This document shows positions 1 to 12,863 of a stretch of DNA of 64,000 nt, in pieces. Under the pieces are notes generated by a model. It ran no database searches. It was not told where the DNA came from and saw nothing but the letters and a program-made list of their open reading frames with translations. Numbering within the stretch: position 1 is the stretch's first letter; each line of letters opens with the position of its first letter. Location of the stretch: assembly GCF_003086295.3 (NCBI RefSeq), contig NC_092041.1, forward strand, positions 100,217,827 through 100,281,826, in the 5' to 3' direction. The DNA is from Arachis hypogaea. Lineage: Eukaryota > Streptophyta > Magnoliopsida > Fabales > Fabaceae. The translations under genes and the position numbers were made by a program.

Positions 1-1353
1 AATGGTAGATCTAAGCATCTTGAAAAAAACACAACCTTAAGTGGGGGATTATTTAAGCAAAATTTAGAGGTTAAGAATTGTGTGTAAGCAAATTTCATCA
101 TTTGAAGGTACCAAGTTTGATTCCTACTGTAGTTATTTTGAAATTATTTTTAAATGTTTACCCGGAGTCAGTTTAACTAAATAGAACCAATTCGGTCATA
201 CTTGACCGAGTAGAATATAATAACTATATATAGATATAACAAATAATAAGAATTGGAAAAAAAAATGACAATTACAAAAGACAAGTGATACTATATAAAT
301 ATAAAGATATTAAAAAAAAAACCTTGTAGATAAAGGCCACAAGTGGTTTAATGACATTCTTGATGAAAAGATAACAAACCTAGCCAATAAATAAGTATTC
401 TTTTTCGGCAGTGGCAGCCGACACCAATTTCTTATTCTTTCTTTTTCATAGCGAGTATCAATATTATCAAGTAAAATATAACCCGCGTGATCCGTGAAGA
501 CAAACCATTTCTATTGTTTATTATATGGACCAACACTTTAATTAAGTAGTTGAATTTTTATTTTAAGAGCTAAGTTTCATATATCTTATTTAAATTCTGG
601 TCGTAGTTCATTTAATTTAGTAGTTAAGTTTTGTAATTTGTTGAATTTTTATGTCTTTTTATATATTGAATTTGTGTTATAATAGCAAATATAAGATTAG
701 TTAGAAACTTAGAATGCTAAGTACTACTTTACATTTTAATTAGGAGGTTTTAGCTTTTATATATATAATATATATATCAACAACTTAACTTATTAGGTGA
801 AGTCAGTTACATAAATCGAATGACGCTATTAATTATATTATGGTCTTTTTTCCTATCAAGTTTTTACCATCTTATCAACAATAAATACTATTTAAATTTT
901 TTTCTTTATATATTCATTGCTTATTTTATCCATCCGAGTGTGATTGCTCATTTATCTCAACATCTCATACTTAACTTATGTTTATACTCATGGTCTAATA
1001 CTTTATTTCATATGAAATAGCCGATTTTATGATGAAATAAAATTCACCATTAAATTTTAAAGATACCTTGTTGTCACGTATATAATGAGACGCACAGATC
1101 ATATTCATGTTTGGTTGAGTAGATAGATTTTAATATGTGCATTGAACAGATCAGAATTGTGGTACTATTACATTTAAAAGATTTCCCCTATTATTGACTT
1201 ATCAAAGATTAAGATTCGTAACGTGTTCTCGGTCTTTTATCGGATAATATGCTGTGGTGAGGGTTGAAGTTCCCCCCAAGTTTCCCTAAGTCTTAATAGG
1301 AGGTTCCATTACTTTATAAAAATTATAAATTACCTGTACTCCGAATTTTACAG
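1..1353. other. No gene seen; AT-rich DNA upstream of first visible PES exon
   Basis: I see no convincing coding exon, RNA gene or mobile element here. The first recognisable exon of the acyltransferase gene begins at 1354 in phase 2, so this stretch may be a long intron, or flanking DNA if the gene is 5'-truncated. The short open frame at 820-1020 has the composition of AT-rich noise. Confidence 0.5.
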
Positions 1354-4300
1354 GGATTGATGGCGTGGGACTTGGACTTACTTTACATCATCAGAAACTC
1401 GGAAGGTTTGTGTTTATTCTAAGTATCTAGATTTTACTGACATGAATGACTGATATCTAAGAACCACACTTTTGTTCTTTTTGCTTGAATGAAGGATTTT
1501 TGATATATCATGCATGCATATTCCAGTGGCCGATCGAACACCATTTACAGGTACTTGTTTCCTATTATTATTTACTATGTTCAGCTAGCTACTATTATTG
1601 AAAGTGAAATCTAAGACAATTATAAAATCATGCTAATTTTATGCACCTTGTTAAAATTAATATAAAATGGTTTAAGACTTAAGCACGTTTGTTGTGTTAA
1701 AAACCACGTTCGGCAAGTTAATGTTGTCTTTCAATGGGGTATTCTGACTAGAACCATCTTTTCCAAAAGTTTAAGCCGAATTTTACCCTTATTTAGAAGA
1801 ATGGAGATAACAAGGATTGTAGAGGCACATGATCGGTTTTACATCTAGGGTAATGCTACGGTGGAGAGTAAATATTGCTTCTTTTAGTATAGAAAAAATC
1901 CACCAAAAAAGTTTATGATTTGCATTGCACATGTTGTTTATACATTAAATAAAAATCTTCACTGCAATTCTGCATAACTTATTTTGTATGTTACCCTGTT
2001 GCAGACCTCATGAAAATAGTTGAAAGTAGAGTCAAGTCAGAGCATCAACGTTCACCAAGGAAACCCATATATCTTGTTGGAGAATCTTTAGGAGCATGCC
2101 TTGCGCTTGCTGTTGCAGCCCGCAACCCAGATATCGATCTTGTACTGATTCTAGCAAATCCAGGTAATAGAAATATTTTAATCTATTTGATTTTATTGGG
2201 CATGAGTAGTTAAGTCAAGCACCATAATTGTGAAATTGTATCATAACCTTGCAACGCAAGCAGCTGAAAAAGACAGAAAGAATTTAGTACAACAAACCGT
2301 TAGCACCATGACAGCCATGGCAGCTAATACTTTTGCAACAAACTTCCTAATTTTGCATTTACATTTCACTTTCATTTTCTTGCATATTAAGTTACTAAAA
2401 GCCTGAGGTAAATAAGAGTTGAACTTCTCCCATAGAATTTACTGTTGGATGCATGCACTGTTCAGTGTAATTTGGGATTACTATACTGATAAAGTAGAGT
2501 TATGAGTTGTCAAACATGTGAGTGAATGTATGAAAATGTAACACAATGTTGAAGAAACAGGTGACATATTAAGTTGAAACTAAAAATGAAGAGTAATTCA
2601 TACTTGCTTAGAGTTTGAATTATTTGAAACTAGTTGCTCACTGATAAAGGATCGACTAATCTCAGTTGTTGCTTAGATATATGAATGATATTGCGATATT
2701 TAGCTAGAGTTTTATGTGAAAGTTCCTAAACCATATTCAAGTTGATTTAGAAAGCAATCAGTTTCAATACACAGTACCTGATCTAACCATCACAACTCAA
2801 TTTGGCAGCTACTTCATTCAGCAGGTCACAGTTGCAACTTCTAATACCATTAATGGAGGTTCTTCCTGACCCACTCTCACTTGGCCTGCCTGAACTTCAG
2901 AGTTTGATGCCAGGTTTGTTTATCTCCTTTGCATGTTATACTTTATTATTTTCTGTTTATCCATGGTGGATGTGTCTTACATTCCTTTCACTTTGAATGG
3001 CAAACTAGTTGGACGATTGTAGACCTTTGGTTGCTTTTTGTTGTTTCATAGTCAAATGTTTATGAATAATGGTTTTTAGGTAAATTAAATTGCAAGTACT
3101 TCAATGTAATTAGGAAATTATGCTAATTTTTCCACTTCACTATCCTTCAAAAATAAAGTTTAAAAATCAATAATTTTCCACTTTCACGTACATTTTGTTT
3201 TTGTCTTTTACCAAAGAAAATGATATCTTTTCTTTATTAATGCCTTCAACATTTCTTCTGGCATTAGGCGACTCTGAGAGGATGGAATTGGGTAATTTGT
3301 TGAAAGGACTTCCTCTACAAAATACAACAAAAGAGTTGATGGAGGATTTTATTAATTTCTCACCATCTCTGCCTGTAAGGTTCAATTTTCCTTTTTGTTC
3401 CTAAAAAAGGACAGAGACAAATATATATATATTCTAAGTGTAAACATGATTTTCTCCCCCTTCTTTCTCGAAATGTTTGCAGTTGTTTAGTTTTTAATAT
3501 GCAAAGCATTTTATGAGCATTAACGACAATGCTTAAAACAAATGCCAGAAGAACAAATCAAAATTCAAAATCATGTTGCTTGTTTACTCCTTATTCTTAA
3601 ACAAAACTCCGTAAAATTTGGTCATCCTGAAGTTGAGGAACGCAGATGGACATGCCTGTATTTTCTTTATCTGGGCTTCTGATTTCTTAGATTGAGCTTT
3701 CTTTTCACTTAAGAGTATTGAAAGTCTATTGTTGATTGAGATTTAGGCTCTTGCTGATATATTACCAAAAGAAACACTTCTGTGGAAACTAAAGCTGCTT
3801 AGATCAGCTTCTGCATATGCCAACTCACGCCTTCATGCTGTAAAAGCTCAGACTTTGATACTATCCAGGTTCATACTCTTTGAAATTGTCAATCTCATAT
3901 AGTCGTAATTTAGGATCGTATGTACTTTGTTAACTTATAAATTCGTGTTTACTTAGCAGAAATGCTTTTCTTTTTCAATAAAAATATCAAACTTGGTTGA
4001 CAGATTTTTACTTTGAAAACATTATCTTGATGAAAACACTTAAGATTAACTAACTTTACTGGAATGCTTGACTTCTGTTCATTCTTCAATATTGGTGCAC
4101 CTTTTTTTTTTCCTGGATTGTGGAAACTGAAACTGAGGTTTATCATTTGTCCTCGTAGTGAAAAAGATGAATTACTACCTAGCAAAGAGGAAGGTGAAAG
4201 GCTACGTAAGTTATTAGCTAACTCTGAGCTACGTAAATTTGCAGACAGTGGACATTTCCTATTCCTGGTATGATTCCCTCCATTGCTGTTTCTTCATCTA

Positions 4301-7106
4301 ACATTCTTGTACTTGTGGAGTAAAGATATCTCATGTTATGGAAAGTCTTAATGGATCCTAATATGATGCCTCTGTTTTCCGCTAGCAGGAAGGCAACATT
4401 GACCTGGTAACAGTCATCAAGGGAACTTCTTTCTACCGCCGTGGCAAGAAGCATGATTATGTATCAGATTATATACCGCCAACGCCTACGGAATTCAAAG
4501 AAGTACTGGAATCTTACAGGTAAATATTATGATAAAGTTGATCATATAAGGCATCAACACAGTTAACAAGAGTCTGCAGTGTTTAAATAAGCTTATCATG
4601 TCAAGTTGATGTCTTGGTGAGTATATATTCCTGCTATACGAGATAAAGTTTAAAATCTATCAGGAATATATATGGTACTCTGAAGTGGGAAACTTGATTG
4701 AACTTGCTAATATCTTAGTTGGTCAAATCATGTATCTATGCTATATCTTCAGATGTGCAGCCATGCTTTCTTGATTCATCTTCTTTTCTTTTCTTTTTGT
4801 TTTGTTAATCAATAGAAGTTGCAATCATGTCCCCTTTCACTTATAATGCTTGCAGGCTATTGAACATTCTGACAAGTCCTGTAATGTTGTCAACTTTGGA
4901 GGATGGAACAATTGTAAAGGGCCTTGCTGGACTTCCTTCAGAGGGACCTGTTATATATGTTGGGTATCACATGCTGCTCGGAATTGAACTCGGTCCATTA
5001 GTTTCTCGAATTTTGACCGAAAGAGATATCCTTGTTCGAGGGATAGCTCATCCATTGATGTTTAGGAGAAATGATGCTGGACTATTGCCAGATTTAGCTT
5101 CTTTTGATTCTTTCAGAGTTATGGGTGCTGTTCCTGTTGCTGCAACTAACCTATTCAAGCTTTTGTCTTCCAAGTCTCATATCTTATTATATCCTGGAGG
5201 GATGCGCGAGGCTCTTCACAGGAAGGTAAATTCTAATATGTAGTTTTCTTTTTTTGGCAACAAGTTATTGCCATCTTTCATATTGAAACAATTGCTCGTT
5301 TTACTCCCTCTGTTCTGGCTTGTATACCCTCTTGGACATGAAAGAGCGTATGAAAATGTGAATTGAATGAGTTGTCACTAACTCAGTATACTGAGAAACA
5401 TTTATTTGAGTTTATTTGATAGTGTAAGAGTTTTACATTGTTATTCAATTAGATACTTACCTTTGTAAGACTTGGATATTTGCTAATATGGTAATGCATA
5501 TTTGGATATTTGCATTAAACATATACTGAACATTTCAATGATTTTCAGGGTGAAGAATACAAGTTATTCTGGCCTGAACAATCTGAGTTTGTTAGAATGG
5601 CAGCTCGATTCGGAGCTAAAATAGTACCTTTTGGTACTGTTGGAGAAGATGATCTTGCTGAGGTAAGCTTGGATCTTTGCCGAGCTATAATCATTTTACT
5701 TTACAAAGTGGTGCCCTTCAAGTGCTTGTCATGGAGACAAAAGCATGACCATATTGTTTATGGATGATGGTAGGGTTTAATTTTGATTCATTAATCATAT
5801 CTTATACTTCAAGGATTTTGACTTTTCAGGTGACTGTTAAGTGTTAACTGAAGAAGTTTAAATACTTTGATACTGCATTATTCAAAAAATTCAATATAAG
5901 ATGCATAGCAGATAAAAATTGCACCCTGAACTTTTTGCATGTGTATTTGAATGTGGAGAGGATCGAATAATGAAGGCTTTGCAATTAGTGGGAAGGAATA
6001 TATTTAACATTTTCTTTTATATATTACTGAATAGAAGAATTTTATTTGATGACCTATCACTAAAATCTAATCATAAACATTTTTAACATTTTTATTTTAA
6101 ATTACTGAATAGTCCTAAAGATTCATGAGAATTATGAGCTTCTCATATATTTCTGACGATGTTTTAGTCTTGTAGAATAGTTAGAACACAGGAAATACGT
6201 CACCTACATAAAACATTCTTGTCAAGAGTTTCTTGATATATAATACGTGCGTTCACTCTTTAATTTCATTTTACATCTTCTGTTGATGCCTTGAACATGG
6301 ACTTAGGTTAACACCACCCCGCGTTGGTCTTTCAGGTTGTTCTTGATTATGATGACTTGGTCAACATTCCTTTATTCAAGTCTCTAATAGAGAAGCTCAC
6401 AGCTGAGTCTATCCCTTTGAGGTATCTCCATTTTTTTATTTTCCTTTTAAATTTAGTTGTTCATTGTGTGGCATGATTCATATTACATTAAGAGTCACAA
6501 CTTAGTATTTGTAAACTATATTGTTATATCTATTCAACCTTCTATAGATGCCATCTTACACATATAATTACGTATTTGGATACACATAAAATCTTCTTAA
6601 ACCGCATGTCAAAACTAAATTCTTATTATGTCCCTGACATTTTTAAAATTTAGGACTGATGCTACTGGTGAGGTGGCAAATCAACAAGTACATATGCCTG
6701 CATTCTTGCCTAAAGTTCCTGGCCGTTTCTATTATTATTTTGGAAAACCAATCGAAACTGAAGGTATGCTCAAGCCATGAAATTTGGTGGTAATTATTCA
6801 ATGTGTGATCTGTTAGTCTAATATACGAGATAAAATGAGTACATAAAAAATTTATATGATATTCACTATGGCAGATTAAATTTATATATAGATATATTTT
6901 ATGTTTGTTTGACAGGTAGGAGACATGTGCTGAAAGACAGGGAGAAATCTAATGAACTATATTTACAAGTGAAATCCGAGGTTGAGAAATGTTTGGCTTA
7001 TTTAAAGGAGAAAAGAGAAAGTGACCCTTACAGAAACATAGTGCCTCGGCTATTATACAAGGCCGAACATGGTTTTGATGCTGAAGTTCCAACTTTCGAA
7101 ATTTGA
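1354..7106 (+). CDS. Phytyl ester synthase / diacylglycerol acyltransferase-like protein (5' partial, 13 exons)
   Basis: Exons: 1354-1405, 1495-1550, 2005-2163, 2809-2913, 3268-3374, 3747-3868, 4159-4267, 4389-4519, 4856-5225, 5549-5662, 6336-6421, 6654-6763, 6916-7106 (stop TGA). All junctions are GT-AG and the phases agree throughout, giving 569 residues with no stop. An N-terminal alpha/beta-hydrolase part has the oxyanion-side LPG-like start (GIDGVGLG), the nucleophile elbow GESLGA (exon 3) and a late SGHFLF histidine. A C-terminal acyltransferase part has VGYHMLLG, LYPGGMREALHRKGEEY and FVRMAARFGAKIVPFG. This architecture is that of Arabidopsis PES1/PES2, plastoglobule-associated enzymes that esterify phytol and diacylglycerol with fatty acids during chlorophyll breakdown. 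Family members are about 700 aa, so about 130 residues, including the transit peptide, are not visible. Plastid location is inferred from the family. Confidence 0.88.
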
Positions 7107-7740
7107 ATGTTGGAAAACCAAACCTGTTGGTGTCTTTTCTTTCTTTCTTTCTTTCTTTTGTTTTTTCCCTCCTCTTTTAATTGGTTAGATGTGCATTCCC
7201 CTATGTAAAATGAAAATGAAATCATCCATTTTTCTTTTTCCTTTTTGATAGAACAGTGCAATAATTCTTGGTTCAAATCAATAAGAGGTGAATGCGGGTT
7301 TCACGAATATAATATAATAATATAGTAATAGCACTATAACCAATTATTATATACCAAATTTTGTTTCATTTGTGTTTTCTTTTAATTTTTGAATATATGT
7401 AAATTGTGGTAGGCTGGTAAGCTATTAAGATTTAGTTATTTGCATATAAACGTTGATGACTTTCAGGTTGATTGGCTTATTAGTTGCCACTTTAATGGCG
7501 GCATGGGAACGGGTTTTAAAAGGTTTCTACGTAAATTGTGTTAGGCTGATTAAAACTCTATAGTTTACAACGTTTCATAAACGTATAGAAACCCCTCTAA
7601 AGACGACACTAGGTTTATTTACGATGTACGCACTATTGTAGGATACTGGATTTTATAACCAAATCATAAAATTAAGAGCCTACAACGACTTATAAAATAT
7701 AAACTAATAGAAATTTCTAAATAACCACCTGAATCATGTC
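7107..7740 (+). other. 3' UTR of the PES-like gene and spacer
   Basis: Downstream of the TGA is a TTTC run (about 7137-7158) followed by AT-rich sequence with several AATAAA-like words (for example near 7279), so cleavage probably lies within 7200-7300. From about 7300 to the MULE boundary at 7740 I see no gene. Confidence 0.5.
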
Positions 7741-8260
7741 GGCTGATTTTTTTGGATATGATTTGGGGGGTGTGAGTTATGCAGGGATATGATCATTATA
7801 GATGATTTACACTATTGTGACGGCGTTGTTTTTTGGAATCTTGGGGAGAAGAAATCGGATCCACCAATTTCAAGCAGAGAGGAAGTAACACAAATCAGAC
7901 TCACCAATTTGTGTGAGGGAGACATTGAGCAGCATGAAATCGGTGGCACCGATTTTTGGGTGGTGAAACATTTTACCGAAGAGTGCAGTAATCGGTCCCA
8001 CCGATTACTGGCGGCAAAAAATTTTATTTTAATCGGTGGTGAACCAATCGGACCCACCGATTTGGGAGTTCACGCAGTCGGTCCGTCCGATTTGTCCGTT
8101 AGTGCATACAAAAACTGGAAAGAGCTCACAGAACCCCCGTTTCTTTATTGCCGGTCTCAACTAATGTTCTTCCTCTTCTCTTTTCTTCTCTGATTCTTCT
8201 CCTTCATTTTTGTAAAATAAATTTCTGTGAGGTTGAGAATAGTCAAGTACGTGTAATGTT

Positions 8261-10059
8261 ATGGATGATAGAGTTGTATTGAAGATTTATTATTACGGAC
8301 ATATCTTATTGCAAACATATGAGGGAGTTCAATTTGTGTGTGAAAATCCATTAGATGTTGTTATTCCGTTCACATTATCATTTGAAGAATTGAAAGGTGT
8401 GATTTGTGAGAAGATAGATTCTCAAAGATGTAGGAGAGTATCGTGTATTTTGTACAGGTATCCTTTACCTGTGTTTGGTGGATTTGTTCAATTTCAGACC
8501 AAGTACATGATGGACGAAGCGAGTATGCATGAAATATTTTCAGTGTACATGGAAAATCGCCACCGAATGTCATGCATCGAGTTATATATTGAGTTTGAGC
8601 AATCTGAAGCGGACCGTAACATTGAATTGGAAGATTATAATAGTGAAAGCGAAGATGAATTTGAAAGTAACTATGAGATCGTCGGTCCAGGTGAAGACGA
8701 AGATGAAGCTGGCGACGCCATGAACACAGATGTGGCGGAAGTTGCAAATGCACTAGCAAACCCGCATCCGTTTCAGGAGCCTTCTTTCATGCGGTCGTTG
8801 GATTTGGAGGCTATGCACGCACCGGAGTTTTCGCAGTATATGAATGCAGGTGCGTAAACCTAGGTAGCTATGTGAAACTCTGAATTAGCAGATCAATAAG
8901 TCGGATGAGTAATGTATGTGATATGTGACTAAGAATTTGTGACCATAGCATTTGATTTTTTTATTAATTAATAGTTCTTTGTTATGAATTATATTTAGTT
9001 GTTCTTTACGTAAATGGAATAGCGAAAAATAAGACTGTAATGATCTTACATGGTAAAGTGTGTCTATTAATTTTGATGTATGCAGCGCCTCCTGCTGTGG
9101 CCGATGGTGAGTTCACAGTGGGGATAGAATTCAGTTCAAGGGAGGCAGTAATCAAGGCAATGAAAGATTATACCATCCGGAGAGGTGTGGACTATCGGGT
9201 ATATGAGTCGGAACCGACAACATTCTATGCCAAATGTACAGAATATAGGAATGGTTGTGACTGGTTGATCAGGGTTACCAAAATGCAGAAGAAGTACTGT
9301 TGGGAGATAAGGAGGTACAATGGAAGTCACACTTCTACCAGGTCTACTATTTCTCAAGACCATTCGAAGCTGGATTCCAAGATAGTTGCAAAAGCAATTA
9401 AGCCGTTGGTAGAGGTTGACCCGTCTATAAAGGTGAAATCAGTAATTGCTGAAGTCCGGTCAAAGTTTAACTACACCATCAGTTATCGCAAGACTTGGTT
9501 AGCGAAGCAGCAGGCGGTGGAATCAATTTTCGGAGGTTGGGAAGCATCATATGAAGCTTTGCCCATATGGTTTGAGGCCATGTGTCATAAGGAGCCATCA
9601 GCAGTGGTTTACTTTGAAACAATGCCTGCTTACCAGGGGGATGATTTGGTTCCTGATATACGTGTACTGCATAGAGTCTTCTGGAGTTATTACCCTTGTA
9701 TAAGGGCCTTCAGACACTGCAAGCCAGTGGTGCAGGTGGACGGGACTCATTTGTATGAAAAATACAAGGGTTATTTATTGGTTGCAGTCTCACAAGATGG
9801 TAATAACAACATCGTGCCTATTGCATTCGCCATAGTGGAGGGAGAGACTTCTGATGCATGGTACTTTTTCCTAAGTAACTTGCGTCAACATGTGGTGACA
9901 CGTGATGGTGTGGAACTTATCTCTGACCGACACGATTCTATTAGGTCAGCTATCGAGAGAAGTAATGGGGCTTGGTCTCCTCCTAGAGCGTGCCATATGT
10001 TTTGTATCCGGTATATTGAGTCCAACTTCTTGAGGAAGTTCAAGGCACCTTACTTGTAG
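8261..10059 (+). pseudogene. MULE transposase, C-terminally truncated
   Basis: Two exons, 8261-8849 and 9086-10059 (donor GCAG|GTGCGT, acceptor TATGCAG), give 520 residues. The first exon is the N-terminal region common in plant MULE transposases, ending in an acidic stretch (about residues 125-155). The second has the MuDR DNA-binding domain (GIEFSSREAVIKAMKDYTI, CTEYRNGCDWLIR) and the MULE transposase core with QVDGTHLYEKYKGYLLVAV (first Asp) and LISDRHDSIRSAI (second Asp). The frame stops at TAG where relatives continue with Gln (KAPYL-stop-KLIVNIG), and soon after the homology ends. The region that normally holds the third acidic residue and the SWIM zinc finger is absent, so the protein should not be an active transposase. 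Confidence 0.8.
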
Positions 10060-10084
10060 AAGCTTATCGTCAACATTGGTAACT

Positions 10085-10615
10085 ATATGATCTGACCAAA
10101 GTTACGAAGCAAAGGTAAAAATTTCCAATGCACAGCTGCACTCGACTTATCTCCAAACAGAACTGTCCCAAATAACAACATTATGTGACACTTTACTTAC
10201 ATCTGAATGTGCACAACATCATTCAACACTATACGATCTCTCAAACCCCTAAACCATGTTAATTTTATAAAGCTCTCTCTACACTCCGTCTTCCTCAGTG
10301 CAACTCCAAATTGGTGCAAGCACTCGGCTTCCAATGCCTCAAAACTACTCATGGTCGGTCCTGTAACCGGAAGACCATTTGTCGGCAGACCGAGAATTAT
10401 CGCCACATCCTCCAAGGTCACGGCACACTCACCAACCGGAAAATGAAACGTGTGAGTCTCAGGCCGCCATCTCTCAAAATCAGAGCATTAATCATTGCTG
10501 ACTGACATGGGATAAATCCAATTTGGGAAACATAATAAAACTCAGTTTCGCGTAACTGTGACTCAACAATTTGGTTGTATGGATCCGGCGGCTTTAAATG
10601 ATCACACATCAACAT
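10085..10615 (-). pseudogene. Plant mobile domain (PMD) gene fragment inside the MULE
   Basis: On the minus strand 10615-10418 reads a typical PMD segment (PPDPYNQIVESQLRET...YYVSQIG), and 10421-10197 continues with MTLEDVAIILGLPTNGLPV, both hallmarks of the plant mobile domain (PF10536; MAIN/MAIL1 and 'PP7 long form homolog' proteins). The two parts are in different frames: near 10470-10490 a 2-base excess shifts the frame in the ALIERWRPETH region. A further PMD-like stretch (CHIMLLFGTVLFGDKS) extends to about 10085. The fragment ends where the convergent transposase ends. It is a relic. PMDs are known both in host proteins and in transposons, so this is probably element cargo and not a recent host capture. 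Confidence 0.72.
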
Positions 10616-10857
10616 CTGTGAACCCTACAATATCACATTTTCGCTATAAGTACCAGTATAATATAACTATATTCTCAAAAACACAATTATCGTTACATGT
10701 CCATTATAACTAATTCCAGCATAATTGCATTTCAAACATACACAGTAAATCTGTTATACAAAAATCCTTCAATCATATTCATTACTTTATAACAAAAATT
10801 ATTTAACCTTAACTAACTAACCAGAATAATTTCACGACTGATAAACTATTTATTCGT

Positions 10858-10912
10858 AAAACAGCATACTAATTTTATTATTGTTATTATTATTCATAAA
10901 ACAGCATACTAA

Positions 10913-11006
<94 letters not shown>
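10858..11006. repeat. (ATT)n microsatellite and short tandem duplication
   Basis: Two copies of a roughly 38-bp unit (TTCATAAAACAGCATACTAATTTTATTATT...) at about 10853-10920 lead into an almost perfect (ATT)n array up to about 11006. It lies inside the MULE and is a likely length-polymorphic marker. Confidence 0.85.
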
Positions 11007-11008
<2 letters not shown>

Positions 11009-11982
11009 TAACACAGTATAATTTCCTAATCTAAATTTAGTTACTACTAATTTATTGGCTAAATTTTAATGAATTAAAATTCAATTATTAATGATCATAA
11101 ATAAAATAATTTATTAAATTTTTATTATTAATCATAATAAATTATTAAACTCAATTACTACTGCTACTAATAACAACAATAATATTATTTTATTCTAAGG
11201 GAGTATGTACAGATCTGATCTCATTCTCCTTCTTCTTTCATTCATTCATTAACTATAAAAAAATCCAATTATTTCGTAGAGCTTACCATACCATACCATA
11301 TCATACATACATGCATACATGATTAATTTCCATTTTAATTTCTATTTCTAACCACCTAATAATAAAATCATACACACATACATGATTAATCTCTACTTAG
11401 TGCCATTACAATATATATTGCTAAACAAATTTAATATTATCACTATTATTATTATTAAATCAGATTATTAAAAAAATAAAAACTTACATAATTTGGATGT
11501 CCAAGATAATTAACAATATGAAGCTCTGGTTGATTTACTTCTTTAATTTTTAGTCTTCTTGACATTTTCTTTGAATTTTGTTCAAGATTTGTTGTCGTCC
11601 AACAATAGTGATGCAGCAAGAAGTGGTGGGGTTGAGTGTGTGTTGAAGAGAGGGAGACGAGAGTGAAAGAGAGTGAAAGAGAGTGAAAGGGATACTGCTG
11701 AATGGGGGGTTGCTCTTTTGGATGAGGGAGTCACGAGCTTGGATGAGGGAGTCACGAGAGGCAATTGTATGCGTGACGCGTGGACAGGGAACACAAATCG
11801 ATCCCACCGATTTGTGCACCATCCGCGTCCTGAAATCGGTGCCTCCGATTTTCTTCCTACTACTCGGTGCCACCGATTTCTTCAACCCAGCCGTCACAAA
11901 TCCGTAAAACACCTATAACCCCATATCGCTGCTATACTCCATCAATGGATTCATATCAAAATTAAAAAACTCGAATCATGTC

Positions 11983-12312
11983 AGACCTTTAGAATATGTT
12001 AGAATTTATTCAGAATTAACTAACCACAATTAGAGCCTAATTGCCGGCATACAGATATAGTTAATACTTAATACTATAGTTAGATCATAAATGACTAGAT
12101 GTGTAGTCAGTTGCTCATTTTAGTATTAACACTTTAACAGTATGTGCAAAGACAATTTTGATTATGAATAATTTAATACTTTAATATTAAGCCTCTTGAA
12201 GAAGATCACAATCACATTGAGCAAATGATTCAGGAGTTGCTTCATTATAGCTCCATTGAGCTCTGTTCTCTTTAATTTTATTCATTTGCTATATATGGTT
12301 CCTCCTGAGATC

Positions 12313-12360
<48 letters not shown>

Positions 12361-12863
12361 GCTATTTTTTTTATTCAATTTAGATTATCATAATTATCTG
12401 TAATTTCAGGGCCTTAATAATAATAATAATATTGTAGACACTAAGATTTTGAAAAATAAGAGAAAAAAATAATTAAAAAAAATGATGAGTAAATTATTAG
12501 AAGACTAATTAAAAAGAAAAAAAATACTCTGACATTCTCTCTTTCTTATTGCATAATAATTAATTGTTAGAAGATTAATTTGTGTATTCGCTTAGAGATT
12601 TTTGATCCAATTTCTTTAACTTTTTGTTTGGAGTTAAGGTTAGTACAATTCTTGTATTGTAAATTTCATTGATTTCTAGGATGTTATCTGATAAATGAAA
12701 TATTGCTTGTATTGTGTTGTTGTTTGTATTGCATTGAAAACATTGATATGGTTAAATATTAATAGGGTGTTGTATGATAGATAAAATGTTGTTTGTGTTG
12801 GATGATTTATAAGTACTAAAAACATCAAATTCGTAAGAAATATCTTGGCACCATTGAGGGTGA
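11983..12863. repeat. Spacer between MULE and CACTA with (ATT)n array
   Basis: No coding sequence recognised. A perfect (ATT)n microsatellite occupies about 12309-12360. A CACTA word followed by a GAAAAA-rich stretch at about 12439 could be a transposon end, but there is no matching right end, so I do not use it as a boundary. Confidence 0.5.

Larger units (their letters stand above)
7731..11982. mobile_element. Mutator-like element (MULE) with 10-bp TSD and long imperfect TIRs
   Basis: The 10-mer GAATCATGTC occurs at 7731-7740 and again at 11973-11982, flanking an element of about 4.23 kb (7741-11972). The two ends are inverted repeats: read inward, both have GATATG at position 15-16, then a second GATATG, ATAG, TTTAC and TTGTGACGGC in the same spacing. 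Inside follow several AATCGGTGGCACCGATT-type palindromes on both sides (about 7850-8070 and 11795-11880). A 9-11 bp TSD with long TIRs is the hallmark of MULEs, and a MULE transposase lies inside. The TIRs are diverged, so the insertion is not very recent. The 10-bp duplication and co-linear TIRs make the boundaries well supported. Confidence 0.85.

Noticed and set aside
820..1020. 66-aa open frame
   Set aside because: Leu/Ile/Tyr-rich, as expected from AT-rich DNA; no domain, no splice context.
8370..8759. Minus-strand open frame of 129 aa
   Set aside because: Shadow of the transposase N-terminal exon on the other strand.
11550..11918. Overlapping open frames on both strands
   Set aside because: They lie in the right terminal repeat of the MULE; the palindromic AATCGGTGGCACCGATT motifs make both strands open.
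12439..12460. CACTA word as left end of the CACTA element
   Set aside because: No subterminal repeats of the type seen at 18.2-18.7 kb follow, and no partner end with the same TSD was found.
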